NCBI GenBank assembly: GCA_016711605.1
Contig: JADJSS010000010.1
Coordinates: forward strand, 54,594-118,593
DNA length: 64,000 bases
DNA from: Saprospirales bacterium
GTDB lineage: Bacteria > Bacteroidota > Bacteroidia > Chitinophagales > JADIYW01
Direction of reading: 5' to 3'
A program made the translations under genes and the position numbers. Numbering within the stretch: the first letter of the stretch is position 1; every line of letters starts with the position of its first letter. The notes beneath the pieces are model-generated. The model ran no database searches and had not been told where the DNA came from. It saw only the letters and a program-made list of their open reading frames with translations. Below, piece by piece: positions 27,794-37,698 of the stretch.

Positions 27794-28387
27794 CTATTTC
27801 ACCTTCAACGTATTCAACCACTTCACCCATTTTTTCTGTATTTCTACTAAATCTTTCATTGATGTATCAATTCTGATATTGCCGAATTCATTTTTAGATA
27901 AGCGTTTCAAAATCCAATTGGCTCTGCCACAAACCCTGAAAATATCATCGTCAATTTGATAATTTAATGAGTTTTGTTTTAGTTCACCGGTTTTTACTCG
28001 TGCCCAAATCGTTACATCACCAGCATTGGTTAAACCGATAAATGTTGTATCTGTAACGGCTTTCACTAATTCTGGAATTAGCTGTACATATCTTGCACTA
28101 TCAGCTGCAATCCAAAATGGACAACGAAACAAATATTCGTAATCTTTTTCTTTATAAATAAAATTTCTGATTTGCTCAATCTTGTAATTTCTCACATCAC
28201 GTGCTGACGAATCAAAACGCATATTATAAGCAACAAAAAATTCTCGATTAACTGCAGCTAACTGATTTTTAAAGGCAATTGGCAATAATTTCTTTGGTAA
28301 AAATGGTTTTTCTGTATACGTTTTCTGAGCAAAAACCACATTGTTTAAAAACAAAAAAGTTAATAAACAACCAACAAATTTAATCAT
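27794..28387 (-). CDS. Secreted protein of unknown function, downstream of ricT
   Basis: A 197-residue protein with a signal peptide (IKFVGCLLTFLFLNNVVFAQ) and no lipobox, so probably periplasmic. I do not recognise the mature part, which has mixed alpha/beta character (FRCPFWIAADSARYVQLIPE and VCGRANWILKRLSKNEFGN). The frame is open much farther upstream, but that part is the shadow of ricT. The ATG at 28387 overlaps the ricT stop by eight bases and gives a proper signal peptide. In other Bacteroidota the gldH lipoprotein often follows ricT; this protein is not clearly GldH. Confidence 0.7.
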   Translation of the reverse strand: MIKFVGCLLTFLFLNNVVFAQKTYTEKPFLPKKLLPIAFKNQLAAVNREFFVAYNMRFDSSARDVRNYKIEQIRNFIYKEKDYEYLFRCPFWIAADSARYVQLIPELVKAVTDTTFIGLTNAGDVTIWARVKTGELKQNSLNYQIDDDIFRVCGRANWILKRLSKNEFGNIRIDTSMKDLVEIQKKWVKWLNTLKVK

Positions 28388-29726
28388 TCTTTGGTGGAAT
28401 ATTTTTATTTGGATTATTGTTGTTGTTTCCATTATTAAACTTCTTCGGTGGACGATTTTGATTATTCGCTGAACGGTTTTGATTATTGTTTGGATTGGTA
28501 TTCTTAGCTTTATTATCTGTATTTTGAGTTGTATTTGCTGGTTTATTTTGCGGTTGATTGCTTGGTTTATTCTGATTATTATTTCTGTTATTGTTGTTGT
28601 TATTTCTATTCTTATTTCGATTATTTCTGTCTTTTCTATCCAACGATGCCAATGTAATTTGTCCAACTACATCTGCAAATTCTATACTTTCTTCAGGTGT
28701 TTTTTCTACAACTTCAGCCAAATCTGTAATTTCTGCAGGTTTTTTGCCTTCAGCATTCATTGCCAAAACCATTTTCACATTTTCCAATGTCAATGGATAA
28801 AATGTACTAGAACCTTTTACTGTATAATACATCAAACCTTTCAACACATCAGTTTTCATTAAACGTGCATCACCAGTTTGCAATTGCAAGGATTCTGCTC
28901 TTTCTGGCACATGACGCAACGCATCCAAATACGTATCTAATTCATAATTTAAACAACATTTTAAACGACCACATTGTCCACTTAATTTTGTTTGGTTGAT
29001 AGATAAATTCTGATAACGTGCAGCCGTTGTGTTTACTGATTTGAAACTCGTTAACCAAGTAGAACAGCACAACTCACGGCCACAAGAACCAATTCCACCA
29101 ACAATACCAGCTTCTTGTCGTGCACCAATTTGGCGCATTTCAATTTTCACTTTAAACTCAGCAGCCAATACTTTTATTAATTCACGAAAATCTACGCGTC
29201 CATCAGCTGTATAATAAAACGTAGCTTTTTTGCCATCTGCCTGAAACTGTACATCACCTAATTTCATATCCAAATCCAAATTTCGTGCCAACACACGCGC
29301 TTTAAGCATGGTTTCTTTTTCTTTCGCACGCGCTCTATCCATCAAATCCAACTCATTATCTTTTGCAATGCGCAAAATAGCTCTGATATCTTCCGAATTT
29401 TCCTTCACACGCTTTTTCTTCATTTGCAAACGCACCAATTCTCCACTTAAGGTCACTTGACCTAAATCGTAACCTTGTGCTGCCTCCACAATTACATAAT
29501 CGCCAGTGAACACATCAAAACGTTTTTCATTTCTGTAAAAACCTTTGCGTGCACCATTTTTGAAGCTCACTTCGTGAATATTATATTTGGAAAACGGATC
29601 AACGCCAATATCGCTGAGCCAATCGTGCACTTCTAATTTAGAACAACCACCAGTAGCGCAATGTCCGTTACTTTTACAACCTGTTGGAATGCCACCAACT
29701 ACGGTTCCACAACTGTTACAACTCAT
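28380..29726 (-). CDS. ricT: RicT/YaaT family protein (PSP1 C-terminal domain) with Asn-rich tail
   Basis: Cytoplasmic protein of the PSP1/RicT family. In Bacillus RicT is part of a complex that helps RNase Y process mRNA. The 448-residue protein begins with a cysteine-rich segment (MSCNSCGTVVGG, CKSNGHCATGGCSK). The core has VRLQMKKKRVKENSEDI, MRQIGARQEAGIVGGIGSCG and GRELCCSTW, then QCGRLKCCLNYELDTYLDAL, with the paired cysteines expected to bind an iron-sulfur cluster. The last 80 residues are low-complexity, rich in Asn, Lys and Pro, and are unlike the compact Bacillus protein. It overlaps the next gene by eight bases. Confidence 0.9.
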   Translation of the reverse strand: MSCNSCGTVVGGIPTGCKSNGHCATGGCSKLEVHDWLSDIGVDPFSKYNIHEVSFKNGARKGFYRNEKRFDVFTGDYVIVEAAQGYDLGQVTLSGELVRLQMKKKRVKENSEDIRAILRIAKDNELDLMDRARAKEKETMLKARVLARNLDLDMKLGDVQFQADGKKATFYYTADGRVDFRELIKVLAAEFKVKIEMRQIGARQEAGIVGGIGSCGRELCCSTWLTSFKSVNTTAARYQNLSINQTKLSGQCGRLKCCLNYELDTYLDALRHVPERAESLQLQTGDARLMKTDVLKGLMYYTVKGSSTFYPLTLENVKMVLAMNAEGKKPAEITDLAEVVEKTPEESIEFADVVGQITLASLDRKDRNNRNKNRNNNNNNRNNNQNKPSNQPQNKPANTTQNTDNKAKNTNPNNNQNRSANNQNRPPKKFNNGNNNNNPNKNIPPKND

Positions 29727-29903
29727 TTACAAATGTATTTAGTCGTAAGTAATAAGCAGTAAGTTATTGATTTACACACTTAAACTTACGGAAAGTTAAA
29801 AATAATTTTAATCAACTTTTCTAGAATTTTAAAACTTTAGAAAAGTTCTGTTGTAAAAATACGCTAAAAAATGAGAATTTTTCAGGTGAATTGTACGCAA
29901 ATG

Positions 29904-31037
29904 TTAATCTTTAGTATGTATAATTTGATTCAATTTTAATGATAAATCCATTAAAACCATTTTTGGGTTTACGTTGCGTTCAATTTCATAGTGTTTTTTG
30001 CTGATGAGTTCCAGCAAATCGCTTATTTTATTTAAGTTGGTGTATTTTAAAAGTGCCTGTGCGGTTTTCTGTTCATCATCTGTTAACCGTATCTGTGTAT
30101 TTGGTGCAAATTTGAGTTGTAAGGTTTCGCGCAAAATATGCAGCACATATTCTAAAAAAGATTTTAGGTTTTCTCTACCAATTTTCGACATATCGTCTGA
30201 CCATTTTACCAATGCACCTGAATTGGTTCCTTCTTGTAAACGAATAGAATACTTCAATAATTCAGTTAACCGAATGGTTTCAATAGACGAAGTTGCATCT
30301 ATTAATTTCAATGCATCGTTAAAATTACCATCAGCCAAATACGCAATATGTTTGGCTTTGTTGGCAGGAACACCTTTTTTTAACAATTCATCAGCAATAG
30401 CATCATCCTCAATTTTATTGACTTTTACCACTTGGCAACGCGACAAAATAGTTGGTAAAATTTCTTCCTGATTTTCTGCAATCAAAATCAACAAGGTATT
30501 TTCTGGTGGTTCTTCTAATAATTTTAATAAAATATTTCCTTCTTTAGAAAGCGCTTCAGCCATCCAAATAATTTGGATTTTATATTTTGCTTCAAACGTA
30601 GTTAGTTTTAAACCATTTAAAATATTGCGAGCTTCATCTGCAGAAATATTACCTTGCTTATTTTCTGCACCAATTGCCTGCAAAAATTCTAATTCGTTGA
30701 TGTAAGGATTTGCAATAATTTCTTTGCGCCATTCTGCAATATAATCAGTACTTAAACTTGGATGCGGCGACGGCTTTTTAGCAATAATTGGATAGGTATA
30801 ATGAATATCAGGATGAATCATTTTTTGCGCTTTTACGCAGGCACCACAGACACCACAGCTATCGTTATCCGATTTGTTTTCGCAGACTACATATTGCGTG
30901 AACGCCAACGCTAGTGCTAATGCGCCTGCACCAGGTTGAGACAGAAACAACTGCGAATGTGGAATATTTCCAGACTTACCAATTTCGAGCAAATGTTGTT
31001 TCGTATCAACTTGTCCTATGACATCTTTGAAAAGCAT
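29904..31037 (-). CDS. holB: DNA polymerase III delta' subunit
   Basis: Clamp-loader subunit, 377 residues, of the AAA+ fold. The P-loop position reads SQPGAGALALA and lacks the lysine needed for ATP hydrolysis, as is usual for delta'. A four-cysteine zinc module follows (CENKSDNDSCGVCGACVKAQ). The sensor region is LLKLLEEPPENTLLILIAEN followed by LPTILSRCQVVK, including the SRC motif that donates an arginine finger. Flanking gaps carry AT-rich ttataactt repeats and nothing else that I can see. Confidence 0.92.
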   Translation of the reverse strand: MLFKDVIGQVDTKQHLLEIGKSGNIPHSQLFLSQPGAGALALALAFTQYVVCENKSDNDSCGVCGACVKAQKMIHPDIHYTYPIIAKKPSPHPSLSTDYIAEWRKEIIANPYINELEFLQAIGAENKQGNISADEARNILNGLKLTTFEAKYKIQIIWMAEALSKEGNILLKLLEEPPENTLLILIAENQEEILPTILSRCQVVKVNKIEDDAIADELLKKGVPANKAKHIAYLADGNFNDALKLIDATSSIETIRLTELLKYSIRLQEGTNSGALVKWSDDMSKIGRENLKSFLEYVLHILRETLQLKFAPNTQIRLTDDEQKTAQALLKYTNLNKISDLLELISKKHYEIERNVNPKMVLMDLSLKLNQIIHTKD

Positions 31038-31046
31038 GTGCGAAGA

Positions 31047-31162
31047 TAGTAGTAAGTTATAAGTTATAAGTAATAAGGAAAGAAATTTTTATAAACATGT
31101 AATTTAAATTGAACAAACAGACTAAAAATTCCTTATAACTAATAACTTCATAACCATTAACT
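31047..31162. repeat. AT-rich inverted-repeat pair (ttataactt family)
   Basis: aagttataagttataagtaa (31052 on) and ccttataactaataacttca (31132 on) are facing copies separated by about 60 bases, between the divergent holB and queD genes. It belongs to the same word family as the repeats at 522-540, 941-959, 26388-26462 and 46948-46978. Confidence 0.5.
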
Positions 31163-31169
31163 TTACAGA

Positions 31170-31580
31170 ATGAAAGTAGCAGTAATCAGAAGAGCGAGTT
31201 TTAATGCAGCACATAAATTATGGAATGCTGATTGGACAGATGAAAAAAACAAAGAAGTGTTTGGCTTGTGTGCGAATAAAAATTATCATGGACATAATTA
31301 TCATTTAGAAGTAAAAGTAATTGGAGAAATTGACGCAACCACTGGTTATGTTATTGATTTAAAAATTGTGAAAGATATTATTAAGAACGAAATAGAAGAA
31401 CGTTTTGACCATAAGAATTTAAATTTAGATACGAAAGAATTTGCCGACCTCAACCCTACTGCCGAAAATATCGTCGTAGTTATTTATGATTTAATTCGCG
31501 CGAAATTGGACGCTAAATATGAGTTATTCATAAAGCTTTATGAAACCGAAAAAAATATTGTTGAGTATCCTGTGAAGTAA
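31170..31580 (+). CDS. queD: 6-pyruvoyl-tetrahydropterin synthase / 6-carboxytetrahydropterin synthase
   Basis: Zinc enzyme of the QueD/PTPS family, 136 residues, probably converting dihydroneopterin triphosphate in queuosine (preQ0) synthesis. Zinc-binding histidines are in RASFNAAHKL and NYHGHNYHLEV, with the catalytic cysteine in GLCANKNYHGH. The later ERFDHKNLNLD and PTAENIVVVIYDLI stretches are typical. No other queuosine gene lies in the window, so a pterin role cannot be excluded. It is followed five bases later by the transporter gene. Confidence 0.88.
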   Translation: MKVAVIRRASFNAAHKLWNADWTDEKNKEVFGLCANKNYHGHNYHLEVKVIGEIDATTGYVIDLKIVKDIIKNEIEERFDHKNLNLDTKEFADLNPTAENIVVVIYDLIRAKLDAKYELFIKLYETEKNIVEYPVK

Positions 31581-31584
31581 AAAC

Positions 31585-32333
31585 ATGTCTGTAGTATTAA
31601 CCATTTTATTTTTAGTATTATCTTTTATTGCAGAGATTTTAGGCACTATTGGTGGTTTTGGTTCTTCTACTTTTTTGTTCCTGTAGCTAATTATTTTTTA
31701 GATTTTCAATCAGTGCTTGGTATTACTGCTGTGTTTCATGTATTCAGTAATATCTCTAAGATAATATTATTCAAAAAAGGATTAGATAAGAAAATTTTAT
31801 TTCAAATAGGCATTCCAGCAGTAGTGTTTGTAATTATTGGTGCTTTAGCAAGTAAGTATATCAACGTTCGGTATTTGCAATTAGTGTTGTCGTTATTTTT
31901 AATAGGTTTGAGTATTCTTTTCTTAATCAAAAAAGAATTAAAATTTGAAGCAAATAAAAAAAATAGTTTTCTTGGTGGAAGTTTGTCCGGTTTTTTTGCT
32001 GGCCTGCTTGGAACTGGTGGTGCCATACGTGGCATTACAATGGCTGCGTTTAGTGTAGAAAAATCCGTGTTTGTAGCAACATCTGCTGCTATAGATTTAG
32101 CGGTAGATGGCTCGCGAATGGTAATTTATTATTTTAATGGTTACATACATAAACACGATTTGTATTTGATTCCATTTCTGATAGTGATTGGCTTTGTTGG
32201 TTCTTATATTGGCAAACTTATTTTAGATAAAATTCCGCAAGAAAAATTCAGAGTCTTAGTTTTAGTACTAATCTTTTTTGTTGGAATTACGATGATTCTA
32301 AAATTTTTCGGTATCAGTTATTTTTCTGAGTGA
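31585..32333 (+). CDS. TauE/SafE-type sulfite exporter family protein (apparent frameshift at 31671-31676)
   Basis: Membrane transporter of the TauE/SafE (TSUP) family, about 249 residues with eight hydrophobic segments. The first segment (VVLTILFLVLSFIAEILGTI) and the GGFGSS motif are in one frame. A T6 run at 31671-31676 breaks the frame, and one more T gives STFFVPVANYFLDFQSVLG, which matches the family. The second signature is in GFFAGLLGTGGAIRGITMAA. Substrate (sulfite, organosulfonate or other anion) is not determinable. It begins five bases after queD. Confidence 0.82.
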
Positions 32334-32461
32334 TGAAATGTTAACGGTAAGCAGTCAATTGTTAATTTCCTTTTTCTAATTGCAAAGATTTCTTAAATCT
32401 ATTTAGTCAACGAACTAAATTTTGGTTTTGAGCGTATTACTGATAACCAAAACCAAACCAA

Positions 32462-32689
32462 ATGAAAAAATTGTTTTTTGTTTGCATGACGGTGAGCTTG
32501 TTAGCTACCTCTTGCGACTGGTTCAGTAAAAAAGAACCACAAGATGAACCCGAAATTGTCACTAATGATGACAACATCGTGGAAGACACTTTAGTTTCTA
32601 CCAACGATTCAAGTGTTGCCAAGAAAGACAGCACTGTTGCCGTAGTAGAAACGAAAACAACAGAAACAAAGAAAGAAGTTAAAAAGTAA
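32462..32689 (+). CDS. Small lipoprotein
   Basis: A 75-residue protein with a lipoprotein signal peptide (KLFFVCMTVSLLATSC, cleavage before Cys18). The mature part is short, acidic and Ser/Thr/Val-rich (EPEIVTNDDNIVEDTLVSTN), ending in a lysine-rich segment. It is probably unstructured and anchored in a membrane. No family is recognised. A GC-rich terminator follows. Confidence 0.75.
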   Translation: MKKLFFVCMTVSLLATSCDWFSKKEPQDEPEIVTNDDNIVEDTLVSTNDSSVAKKDSTVAVVETKTTETKKEVKK

Positions 32690-32707
32690 AACTTCTTTTA
32701 ATGAGAA

Positions 32708-32742
32708 GCGAGGCGCACCTACGGTGCGCCTCGCGCTATTTT
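32708..32742 (+). terminator. GC-rich intrinsic terminator
   Basis: Perfect 12-bp stem gcgaggcgcacc/ggtgcgcctcgc (32708-32719 and 32723-32734) with loop TAC, followed by a short T stretch. It is much more GC-rich than its surroundings. Confidence 0.8.
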
Positions 32743-32807
32743 AATCGTTGATTAATATAAATTTTAAAGATTGAAAGAATGTTAAGATTGACACAAATAG
32801 TATAAAA

Positions 32808-35800
32808 TCATTCATCAATTTTGACAATTTTTTTCACTATCTGTTTATGACTATCCGTAATTTTTAAGTAATACGTTCCAGTTGAAAATCTGGAAATGTC
32901 TATGTAAAAGTTATTGAAACCAATATCAAAATTTATGTTTTGTTGATAAACCACAGTTCCATTAATGGTAGAAATCTCAACAACACCTTCTGAAGAATAA
33001 GTTGTATTATTTATTATATGGATAATACCTGTTGTTGGATTTGGGAAAACCTGAGTTTCTGTAATTTCGTTCTGATATTTTACTAATTTAATAGAACTAT
33101 AAGAAAAAGCACCATTGTAATCTGTTTGTTTTAATCTATAGTAAAAGATAGCGCTTCCATTTGCAAATGCATTTTTATCAATAAAAGAATATTTTTGCGG
33201 AATATTTATTGTGCCTGCACCATCTATTTTTGGTGAAATTACATTAAATGAAGTTGCATCTTCAGAACGTTCTATGGTAAAGAAATCATTATTTAACTCA
33301 GTTGCTGTTTCCCATTCTAATACAACATCTTTCTCTAGTCTTGTTGCATTAAACGATATTAATTCAACAGGTAGCACATCGCAAATATTATCTCCGTTAT
33401 TGTCTACTACATTAATTTTAGCGATAATATCTAAATTCGTTGGTCTTCCACCAAAATTATCCAGCATCAAATAATAAGTAGTATTGGGTAAAAGTCCTGA
33501 AACATTAATATCTCCACCATTTTGAATAATGTCATAACAAATAACTTTAGTAGCATCCCAATTTGCTGGATTTGCTATACATGAATTTGTTTGATACAAT
33601 ACAATTTGAGCACCTGATGTTCCATTTGGATAGCTAGCATTTGCATCACCTTTTAGTAAAGTGGATACATTGGTAAAATCTAATGTAAACAAATTAGTTC
33701 CAGAACAGGTAATATTTGGTGTTGTAAATTTATACCAGATTGTTCCTTCTAGTTGTGTGATAGGTTGTGTGCCAACACCTGCTAAACACGAGGTAATACA
33801 TAAATTTGGATCCGTATTTCTTGGATCGCCAGTAGATAAAAAAGTATTTGCCTGAAACTTTCCGCCAGCAGAAATATCTAATGCACTGGAACAATTTTCG
33901 CCACCATTATCACCTATTACTTCACCTGTAGTAATAGTAGCGTTAAAACCAGCTAAGTTTACACTTTCATCAGACACAAACATAAATGTAAGGCAACCAG
34001 TTGTATTGGATGATGAAGCTCTAATGGTACCTAATTTATTGATATTTCCGAGCGTTTGTCCACCAGAAAATGCACCAATTAAAGGAGCATTGGTAGAGTC
34101 ACCATCAAAAATATATAATTTATCTTCCAGCGTTTCCATTTGAAATGCATTTAAGATAGCTTGTATTTTTTCATTTGCTGCCAAAGCACCAGCACTTGGA
34201 CAAAATGTTTTTATTTCAAAACTATTATTTGGATAATTAGCAGCTAAACCACCTGGATCAACATAAGAAATAGTTGAACCCATGGCTACGGTTTGTTTTT
34301 GGATAAAACTAGCTGGTTCACATTTTATTATAAAATGAAATCCTGCAGCTTTTGTGCTTGAATTATCGGCATCAAAAGTAAAAGTTATTTTCCCAGAATT
34401 GGCAATAAACGAACCAAATCTGCCAGTAGTTGCTAAGTTACCTGTAATTGCAGCTATTTTGTTACCTGATGCCGTTCCATCAAAAATTGTTAATACATCA
34501 TTGCCACCAGTATTAGAATTTACACAAGCAATGGTAGTTTTTGCAGGTGAAATATCAATCGTTTGTTCTTCTATTCTTAAACGATAGCCAATAGGTGCTT
34601 CAAATGTGACTGTTCGTGGTACGTGATTGGTATAGTTTGCAGCTGAACCACCATCATCATAGAAATTAATATCTTCACCACAGGCAACACTAACTGTTGT
34701 TCCATTTACTGCACTTGTCAATAGTACATCGTTATTAGATGTTATTTGAATGGAAAAATCTTTCAATGCATTGCAATTAAAATCCCATATTCTAAAATAA
34801 AGTTGACTTCCAGAAGTTAACCCAGTATAAGATTTTGTAAAAAGTGCATTTCCATTACCACATGTACCTTGTAAGACTAATCCACCATTGCATGGATTAT
34901 TGTCTGGGTCGGTATAAGCTTGTATGGCAATGTCATTCGCAGATGCAGCAATAGAATCTGGATTTATAGTTACCGTTAAATTTCCATTTGTAGGCACAGT
35001 TGCTTTAAACCAAACCGTTTCACAAGTAGCATTGTCAATAAATCCGCAACCTGCAGGATTTGGTGTACCAGCAGGACTTGAAACCACACCGCAGGTTTCA
35101 GCAGTATCTATTAATGCACCACCATCTAAACTAATTGCATTACAGGGTAAAGAATTTCCAGCTGGTGTGAAGTTGGTATACAACGTAAATGCTCTTGCGT
35201 TGTTATTACAATCATAATCATAAATTCTAAAATAAAAAGTATTACCTGTAAACCCTTCTAAACAAGGAATAGAAGTTGTAGCACCAGCTGAAGTATTACA
35301 ATTAACTTGTGTTAAGCCACTGCCATCACAAGGCAAAGCATTTCCATCAGTGTATACTGCAATATTGGTTGTGTTAGCAGGTGAGCAATCACTTAAACAT
35401 ACTGTTTTTAAATCTAAAGTTCCATCTTCTGGAAAAGTGAATGAATACCACACATCTTCGCAAAAATTAGCCGTTGTAAAATTACAAGTTGGATTGGGTG
35501 CTTGTGCTGATTGTGTTCCATTAGTTACATAACCAATTATGGTATCAATTGGATTTAATGCACGTGCATTACACATTTCATCATTTGGTGGAACTGTAGT
35601 TTGTACGGCACGAATTGTATAAATCTGATGTGCATTGGTATCACAATTATTATCTTGAATTCTGATATAAGATATTTCACCTGTATTTTGAAAATATTCT
35701 AATGAATCTGTTGTAATAGGTGATTTACAACCAACCAATGTAAAAGGTCCATTACAAGAGCTAGCATTGTATGCTGATATATAAATGCTATTTGGAATAA

Positions 35801-36965
35801 CACCAAGGTTTCCTGTTACATTTGCCAATATTTTCATGTTACCAGTACTGGTAGCAGTAACCTTGTACCACAAATCTCTACAATATAATCCAAATCCTCT
35901 ACAGGTTGGCAACGGCGTTATATCACTTGGCGTATTATTAATCAATGTATCAATAATATTTGCAGCACCAAGCGTAAGTATTGTGGCTGTACAAGGTAAA
36001 TCATTGTTGTTTTTATTTCTGATAGTCGTAATTAAATCAAAGTTGTCGTATTCATCACAATTTTGATCAAACACACGAATAAAGAAATCAGTATTTGAAG
36101 TGACAGCAATATCTACTATTTTAGGATTTAGAACATCACTTCCACAAGCCTCTTCTATTAAACTACAAGTAGTTCCTTTAAAAACCTGCATGGTCATATT
36201 GGTGATAGCATTTGCAATGGAAACATCTAAGATTTTTGTAGGTGATAAAGTAATTTTAAACCACTTATCTTCACAACCACCAGCAATCGCATATCCAGCA
36301 TTATCACATAATGTAGTTGATATTGCTGGAGACATTAATGGATATAAAGTTTCATTTATATCCAAATTTGTGGTAGTTGTTCCTACTGAGTTCGGCAATA
36401 CGACTGCGTTATAAGGTTCATCACCTGTTGTTAAATCTGCTTGATCTGTAGCAATAATTTGGAAATTAGATGGTAAATCAATATCAGAGCAACCATATTG
36501 CCAGATACGAACATATACTATTGAACCTGGTGTTCTACAGGACACTGTTACAGAAGGTTCAAAAAAAGTAGTAGTCGTATAATAATCATCAGCAGCAGTA
36601 ATTAGATTACCAGCACAACCATCATAAACAGCCATTGCTAAGTCTGATGTACCAGATGCACCTGTATGTATTAAATCAATGGCAACACCGCCAGAAGCTG
36701 GTATTTGCACTCGATACCACAAGTCTTTACAAATAGTAATATCTGGAAAAATTTCATTTTCAGATGTAACGGTATAATAAAAACCTGTTGGATCTACGAT
36801 GCCTGTTGATGCTGTTAATGTTGATCTAAAAGTAAAATTATTGACAACTGGTACACCTGCAGTTGGTACTAATAGTGTTCCTGATGCACAAATATCATTT
36901 CCTTGTGCAAACAACCTATTTGCAACATATAAAAATAATATGAGTAGTTTAATTTTCTTCATCAA
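32808..36965 (-). CDS. Large modular T9SS type A surface protein with two CUB-like domains
   Basis: Secreted protein of 1385 residues: signal peptide (LLILFLYVANRLFAQ), then five tandem modules of about 130 residues. Each contains a C-(D/E)-x-(L/V)-W-(Y/F) core such as FCEDVWYSFTFP or TCETVWFKATVP and ends in a stretch like YFRIWDFNCN, resembling pre-peptidase C-terminal (PPC-like) beta-sandwiches. Two CUB-like domains follow (NDVLTIFDGTASGNKIAAIT and EDKLYIFDGDSTNAPLIGAF). A sixth module, a fibronectin-like linker (DVLPVELISFNATRLEKDVV, LEWETATE) and a sorting domain (TQVFPNPTTGIIHI) complete it. No enzymatic domain is seen, so adhesion or binding is the likely role. It overlaps the TPR gene upstream by four bases. 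Confidence 0.88.
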   Translation of the reverse strand: MMKKIKLLILFLYVANRLFAQGNDICASGTLLVPTAGVPVVNNFTFRSTLTASTGIVDPTGFYYTVTSENEIFPDITICKDLWYRVQIPASGGVAIDLIHTGASGTSDLAMAVYDGCAGNLITAADDYYTTTTFFEPSVTVSCRTPGSIVYVRIWQYGCSDIDLPSNFQIIATDQADLTTGDEPYNAVVLPNSVGTTTTNLDINETLYPLMSPAISTTLCDNAGYAIAGGCEDKWFKITLSPTKILDVSIANAITNMTMQVFKGTTCSLIEEACGSDVLNPKIVDIAVTSNTDFFIRVFDQNCDEYDNFDLITTIRNKNNNDLPCTATILTLGAANIIDTLINNTPSDITPLPTCRGFGLYCRDLWYKVTATSTGNMKILANVTGNLGVIPNSIYISAYNASSCNGPFTLVGCKSPITTDSLEYFQNTGEISYIRIQDNNCDTNAHQIYTIRAVQTTVPPNDEMCNARALNPIDTIIGYVTNGTQSAQAPNPTCNFTTANFCEDVWYSFTFPEDGTLDLKTVCLSDCSPANTTNIAVYTDGNALPCDGSGLTQVNCNTSAGATTSIPCLEGFTGNTFYFRIYDYDCNNNARAFTLYTNFTPAGNSLPCNAISLDGGALIDTAETCGVVSSPAGTPNPAGCGFIDNATCETVWFKATVPTNGNLTVTINPDSIAASANDIAIQAYTDPDNNPCNGGLVLQGTCGNGNALFTKSYTGLTSGSQLYFRIWDFNCNALKDFSIQITSNNDVLLTSAVNGTTVSVACGEDINFYDDGGSAANYTNHVPRTVTFEAPIGYRLRIEEQTIDISPAKTTIACVNSNTGGNDVLTIFDGTASGNKIAAITGNLATTGRFGSFIANSGKITFTFDADNSSTKAAGFHFIIKCEPASFIQKQTVAMGSTISYVDPGGLAANYPNNSFEIKTFCPSAGALAANEKIQAILNAFQMETLEDKLYIFDGDSTNAPLIGAFSGGQTLGNINKLGTIRASSSNTTGCLTFMFVSDESVNLAGFNATITTGEVIGDNGGENCSSALDISAGGKFQANTFLSTGDPRNTDPNLCITSCLAGVGTQPITQLEGTIWYKFTTPNITCSGTNLFTLDFTNVSTLLKGDANASYPNGTSGAQIVLYQTNSCIANPANWDATKVICYDIIQNGGDINVSGLLPNTTYYLMLDNFGGRPTNLDIIAKINVVDNNGDNICDVLPVELISFNATRLEKDVVLEWETATELNNDFFTIERSEDATSFNVISPKIDGAGTINIPQKYSFIDKNAFANGSAIFYYRLKQTDYNGAFSYSSIKLVKYQNEITETQVFPNPTTGIIHIINNTTYSSEGVVEISTINGTVVYQQNINFDIGFNNFYIDISRFSTGTYYLKITDSHKQIVKKIVKIDE

Positions 36966-37579
36966 AAAGATTTAATGTCAGGTATCTTGCAGATTTTCTT
37001 GTATAATTGAGTTACTTCATTTGTATTATTTGCTAATTGTAACAGTTCATTACAACCATTTTTTGCTGTTGGTATTTCTTTATATGCTGTATTCATATTG
37101 AATTCAACTCCATTATTACTTTGCATTTCCCAATAATTAGAAACGATTCCAATTTTTAAGATACATTGCTGTAATAATAATTCATAATCGTTGGGTAATT
37201 TATAAAGTGCAAGTTGAATAATATCCATTTTAGTATTTAAATTATCAATTAATAGCACTTTATTTAAATATGCTTCTGTGCATGAAGAATCATACAATAA
37301 GTAAGTATTTATATCTTCTTGAGCTTGCTGGAAATTGGATGTTGACACATGCAACTTGGCTCTCCATAAAAAAATGTCCAAGATGCTTTCTGGTGATTTT
37401 TTATACAGTTGAACTATTTTTGTTAATGACTGTATTGCCTGATTGGCATCATTCAAATTCATATAATGTACTGCTTCTTCACGCAAAACATTGTATTGAT
37501 TTTGCGAATGAGCAGTAATAGATAACAACAAAAAGTAGAGTAAATGTATATTTTTTTTCAAATGTTTTATTTGCATCAA
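36962..37579 (-). CDS. Exported TPR-like protein, operon partner of the T9SS protein
   Basis: A 205-residue protein with a signal peptide (KKNIHLLYFLLLSITAHSQ) and two or three TPR-like helical pairs (REEAVHYMNLNDANQAIQSL, TKIVQLY). The start is uncertain: TTG at 37579, ATG at 37576 or TTG at 37564. A TATATTTG promoter element ends right at the ATG, which favours the last. The stop overlaps the start of the 1385-residue protein by four bases, so the two are translationally coupled. It may assist export or anchoring of that protein; this is inference. Confidence 0.75.
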   Translation of the reverse strand: MMQIKHLKKNIHLLYFLLLSITAHSQNQYNVLREEAVHYMNLNDANQAIQSLTKIVQLYKKSPESILDIFLWRAKLHVSTSNFQQAQEDINTYLLYDSSCTEAYLNKVLLIDNLNTKMDIIQLALYKLPNDYELLLQQCILKIGIVSNYWEMQSNNGVEFNMNTAYKEIPTAKNGCNELLQLANNTNEVTQLYKKICKIPDIKSF

Positions 37580-37698
37580 ATATACAAAAAAGTAGATGTG
37601 ATATTATTAAGGAATACACATTATATTATTAAAAAAAAACATAGACATATTAAATAAAAATAAGATACCTAAATAGCATAAAACCAATAAATTAAAAT

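Noticed and set aside
28388..28666. Arg/Ile-rich upstream extension of the secreted-protein frame
   Set aside because: It is the out-of-frame shadow of the RicT Asn-rich tail; the ATG at 28387 gives a proper signal peptide.
29904..31037. Missing Walker A lysine in HolB taken as gene damage
   Set aside because: Delta' subunits normally lack ATPase residues; the zinc cysteines and SRC motif are intact.
33211..36414. Several plus-strand open frames of 60-100 codons
   Set aside because: They are antisense shadows of the 1385-residue T9SS gene with no independent start or promoter signal.
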